Below are positions 39,051 to 64,000 of a stretch of DNA of 64,000 nucleotides, one piece after another. The notes beneath the pieces were generated by a model. The model was not told the DNA's origin. It worked only from the letters and a program-made list of their open reading frames with translations, and did no database searches. Numbering within the stretch: the first letter of the stretch is position 1; every line of letters starts with the position of its first letter. This DNA comes from Cristatella mucedo (Eukaryota > Bryozoa > Phylactolaemata > Cristatellidae), in assembly GCA_009760855.2 (NCBI GenBank), contig WPIO01000029.1:1060001-1124000 (forward strand). Reading direction: 5' to 3'. The position numbers and the translations under genes are program-made.

Positions 39051-41135
39051 CCAACTACGCCTAGCTCGCACCGGCAAATCCCTATGCCGAGACCACGTGC
39101 TAGCGCGAACACACAAAACACGAAAGAACACAAAATGCCAGCCCGGGCGCGATACGACCGTTTTCGGTGGAGTTCCACCGAATCCTCTTAGAGCTGTCTC
39201 GTCCTGTTCCGTCCATCGTCGGCGGACAGCCCGCCCTCCTCCCTTGCTTTCAGAGAAACCAGTGCCCGGCGGCGTCGAGGCGCAGAGCCGGACCAAAGAC
39301 AAAAGACACGAGGCCAAGAGCGAGCGTCGCTCGACTCTTAAATACCTAGCTGAAACAATGGGCAAGAGCTTAGTGGTATTGGGCCCGGACACCTTGGCCC
39401 ATTACAGAAAGGAATTACTACCGTCCCCAGGCCACTGGAAGGGCACCTCCGTCGAGCTTGAATGGCGAATGGGTTCCAGACGATTCTTTCTTGGAAAGAG
39501 GGAAGGCGGGGGTTGACAGGCCAGCCAACATCTATCAGCAGCTTCCGCGAATATCGGACCAATTCTAATGGCCGAATCGCCGCCGCTCGTCTCAGAGCTT
39601 CCTGGCCTGCTCCTAAGCGCTTCCTCTCTAACCGCACTGACGCTCCTCTCTGGCTCACTGCTCCAGGACAAAGGGGCTCTAGCCCGCCGCCGAACAGCTC
39701 TTGTTCGCTCTAAAATTCAGCCAAAGCCAGCAGGGCGCTACATTACTTCATCTCCGTCAGTGCCAATTCAAAAACTTCCTAGCGGCCTCACAACATCCGC
39801 TCCGAGCAGGAAGCTCATATTCTTTTACGATTTTGGATACCAGGCAATCTTGCGCTATTGTGATCCCGTGCACAGAGCGTGTATCAACCATACGACACTC
39901 CAACCAGCGGCAATTGGCTTCATCACAACTATGGATTCGTCGACCATATAAGAATATGTAGAGGTTACACCAGCACAGCCGATTTAACAGTTATCAACCA
40001 AAAGAAACCAACAAAACGACCGTAGTTAAGAACTTTTAGAGTCCTTAGTTGGGTCAACCAACAAGGAAATGCAGCGGCGCTATACACGAACTTCACCTTA
40101 CTCGTTGGTTGGTTTCTTGTCGAATTTTCTATCTTGACATGCCTCTGCTAGATGCAAATCGTCGCCGCTCAAGAAATAGTTAAAGTTGCCTTTAAAAACA
40201 ACGGGTTTGGTATTAGCGATTTATATTGCCTTCTACTTTGCATAAGAAACAGACGCGATTTTGTGGAGCTGGTGCGAGCGCCGTGTAACTCCCCGTGTAC
40301 TTTAATGTAACGCGTCTCCGTCTGTAACTCAACTAACGGTGTCACGCTGAGCGCCAGCTGCGGCAATGTAGCTCGTCCCCTTACAACCTATGAGCTCTTG
40401 AGCTTTCTCCACGAGCTCAGCCATTGCCATCACATCGAGCGCGAATGCGGAGCGGAGCTGCTAGCGGATATCCAAGGGGGAATCCTACGACGAAAGTGCC
40501 CATTTCGCCTGGTCATACTTCCGCTCTCGCACTCACCAGCCCAGCCAAGCTGGGCAACCTTGACAAGTACAAATTCACGGGATCCCTGGTTTGGCGCTGC
40601 CGTGTCATGAGCTCTTTGTACTCTCAAACTTCTTCGCCAAAAGAACCCAGCCAGAAGCGCCTCTTTTAAAAGTACGGCGTAGCTCTTCTTTATCTGCTCT
40701 CCAACGCTCTGCTACACAGCAAATGTTCCACCGATTACGAAGGACAGGAGTTTGAACAGGTCGGCTTCTACTATTCCTTGCAGTTCTGCCATCATTTTAA
40801 ACTGTTTGACCCAAAATGCCGAATCCCGGCTGCCATCGAATTTCGGACTTTGTGTCGAAGGCCCAGCATTTGTAGCAAGTTCCACAATCTTGGTTGAATG
40901 CCGCTACCTAACGTGCCTTCGGGCTGCTTTGCATCTCACACATCCTTTAAACTTTAGCCTAAAATTTAGGAAAAAACAAAACAACTAAATCTACAGAAAT
41001 TTTGTACTTTTATTGACAGAAGCTTGATAAATTCCCGTGAATTCACGAAACGTGATGTAATGTATGAAGTTGCAATTGCTTCTCGGGTATATTTGTCCGT
41101 TTGCTTCCCTAGCAATGCCCGAGTCGTGTTGATAG

Positions 41136-41142
41136 TTTAAAA
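41136..41142 (+). promoter_or_regulatory. Possible TATA-like box of the P450 gene
   Basis: TTTAAAA lies 56 nt upstream of the first ATG. A tttcag just before the ATG (ending at 41192) also looks like a splice acceptor, so a 5' UTR exon could lie upstream and this box may be fortuitous. Confidence 0.2.
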
Positions 41143-41197
41143 GGCCGACGATTGCCAATTTGTAGAGACTGTCACTTGTACCTGCTTTTCAGGATCG

Positions 41198-63443
<22,246 letters not shown>

Positions 63444-63469
63444 AATAATCTACTCCAACAGCTTTTAGC

Positions 63470-63620
63470 GATTTGGGTTATCTAAAGAGCTCTGCTGTAA
63501 TGTTTTTATTGATACGATTGATTGTTCATTGCGTTAAGGTAAGACTTCACTTATTCCGGGATTGAAGTCAAAATCTATGAATATAAAATAAAAAAGATCT
63601 TTCTAATACGCGGACACACA
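63470..63620 (+). repeat. Dispersed repeat, copy 2
   Basis: Aligns by eye over about 150 bp with 48000-48150. It would lie in the P450 3' UTR if the candidate signal at 63588 is used. Confidence 0.55.
63588..63593 (+). terminator. Candidate P450 polyadenylation signal
   Basis: AATAAA 145 nt after the stop codon, in an A-rich stretch. Another AATAAA at 63439-63444 overlaps the stop and is too close to be the likely signal. The 3' region also belongs to a dispersed repeat (copy at about 48000-48150). Confidence 0.35.
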
Positions 63621-64000
63621 TGTATAAATTCTGCGAGAAGGATAAAGGCTCGGTCTCTTTTGTCCGCTTACGTTCAAATTCGTGCTTCCCAAGAGACTCA
63701 GTACAGTCTTTACTTTCATTTTGCAGCTACACGTTCACGGTATTCATTCTCGCAATCACTAAAACATTCGTTATCACTTAATGCCTGCGAGTTATCCTAT
63801 GAGAAAGGTCTAATTTTTTAGTAGTTTAGGGATGACCAAGGATGCCCACACGTTCTAGGGAAGCGCCCGTCGACAGGGCTAAATAAAGCCACAGTGTACA
63901 GTTCAAAAGCGTGACAGTCCCCAAATGTCAATTTAATGATACAACGCCGGCGCTGCGCCTTCTCAATTTGTCAGCTACAGGACAGGAAAGGTGCTATTTT

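Noticed and set aside
38844-39516. 182-aa (-) and 194-aa (+) open frames in the CpG-rich region
   Set aside because: They overlap the minisatellite, face each other on both strands and show no domain; high GC alone makes long frames.

Overview
The window is animal nuclear DNA. Two multi-exon genes can be rebuilt on the + strand, and almost everything else is introns and intergenic DNA full of retrotransposons, SINEs, DNA-transposon remnants and microsatellites. A kinase with SH2, pseudokinase and tyrosine-kinase domains in JAK order, introns with GT-AG signals, LINE and SINE families with microsatellite tails, and long (CA)n, (TA)n and (CCCA)n tracts all point to a metazoan, probably a non-vertebrate. 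Nothing in the sequence names the species. Exon limits were set by eye from splice signals, unbroken phase and family alignment from memory.

Gene 1 (1668-32879, +) is a Janus-type (JAK) tyrosine kinase, incomplete at its 5' end. Fifteen exons join in phase into about 790 codons covering the SH2 domain, a linker, the JH2 pseudokinase, a second linker and the JH1 kinase with its stop codon. The N-terminal FERM domain was not found and probably lies upstream. One intron is GC-AG, and one 87-nt intron has no in-frame stop, so retaining it would keep the frame. The SH2 motif reads FLVK instead of FLVR, and JH2 keeps more catalytic residues than vertebrate JH2 domains do.

The intergenic part (32880-41197) holds tRNA-derived SINEs, a LINE fragment, (TA)n tracts, several tandem repeats and a CpG-rich stretch (about 36.9-40.6 kb) that contains a minisatellite of about 650 bp.

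Gene 2 (41198-63443, +) is a complete microsomal cytochrome P450 of CYP2-clan type. Eight exons join in phase to exactly 1560 nt (519 aa plus stop). The N-terminal anchor, PPGP hinge, AGSEST I-helix, ExxR, PERW and the heme-cysteine motif are all present.

Mobile DNA: (a) LINE family A, a CR1/L2-like non-LTR element with an (AAT)n tail and a 3' AAAGCGCC/GGCGCTTT stem-loop, in about 20 mostly 5'-truncated copies on both strands; (b) LINE family B, a related element with an (ACATT)n tail, in three copies, one split by a family-A insertion with a short candidate target duplication; (c) Tc1/mariner-like remnants, including a foldback palindrome of about 0.9 kb and a second foldback split by LINEs; (d) two tRNA-derived SINE families, one of which appears to share its tail with LINE A. 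The two genes have no obvious functional link: one is a cytokine-type signalling kinase, the other a membrane monooxygenase.
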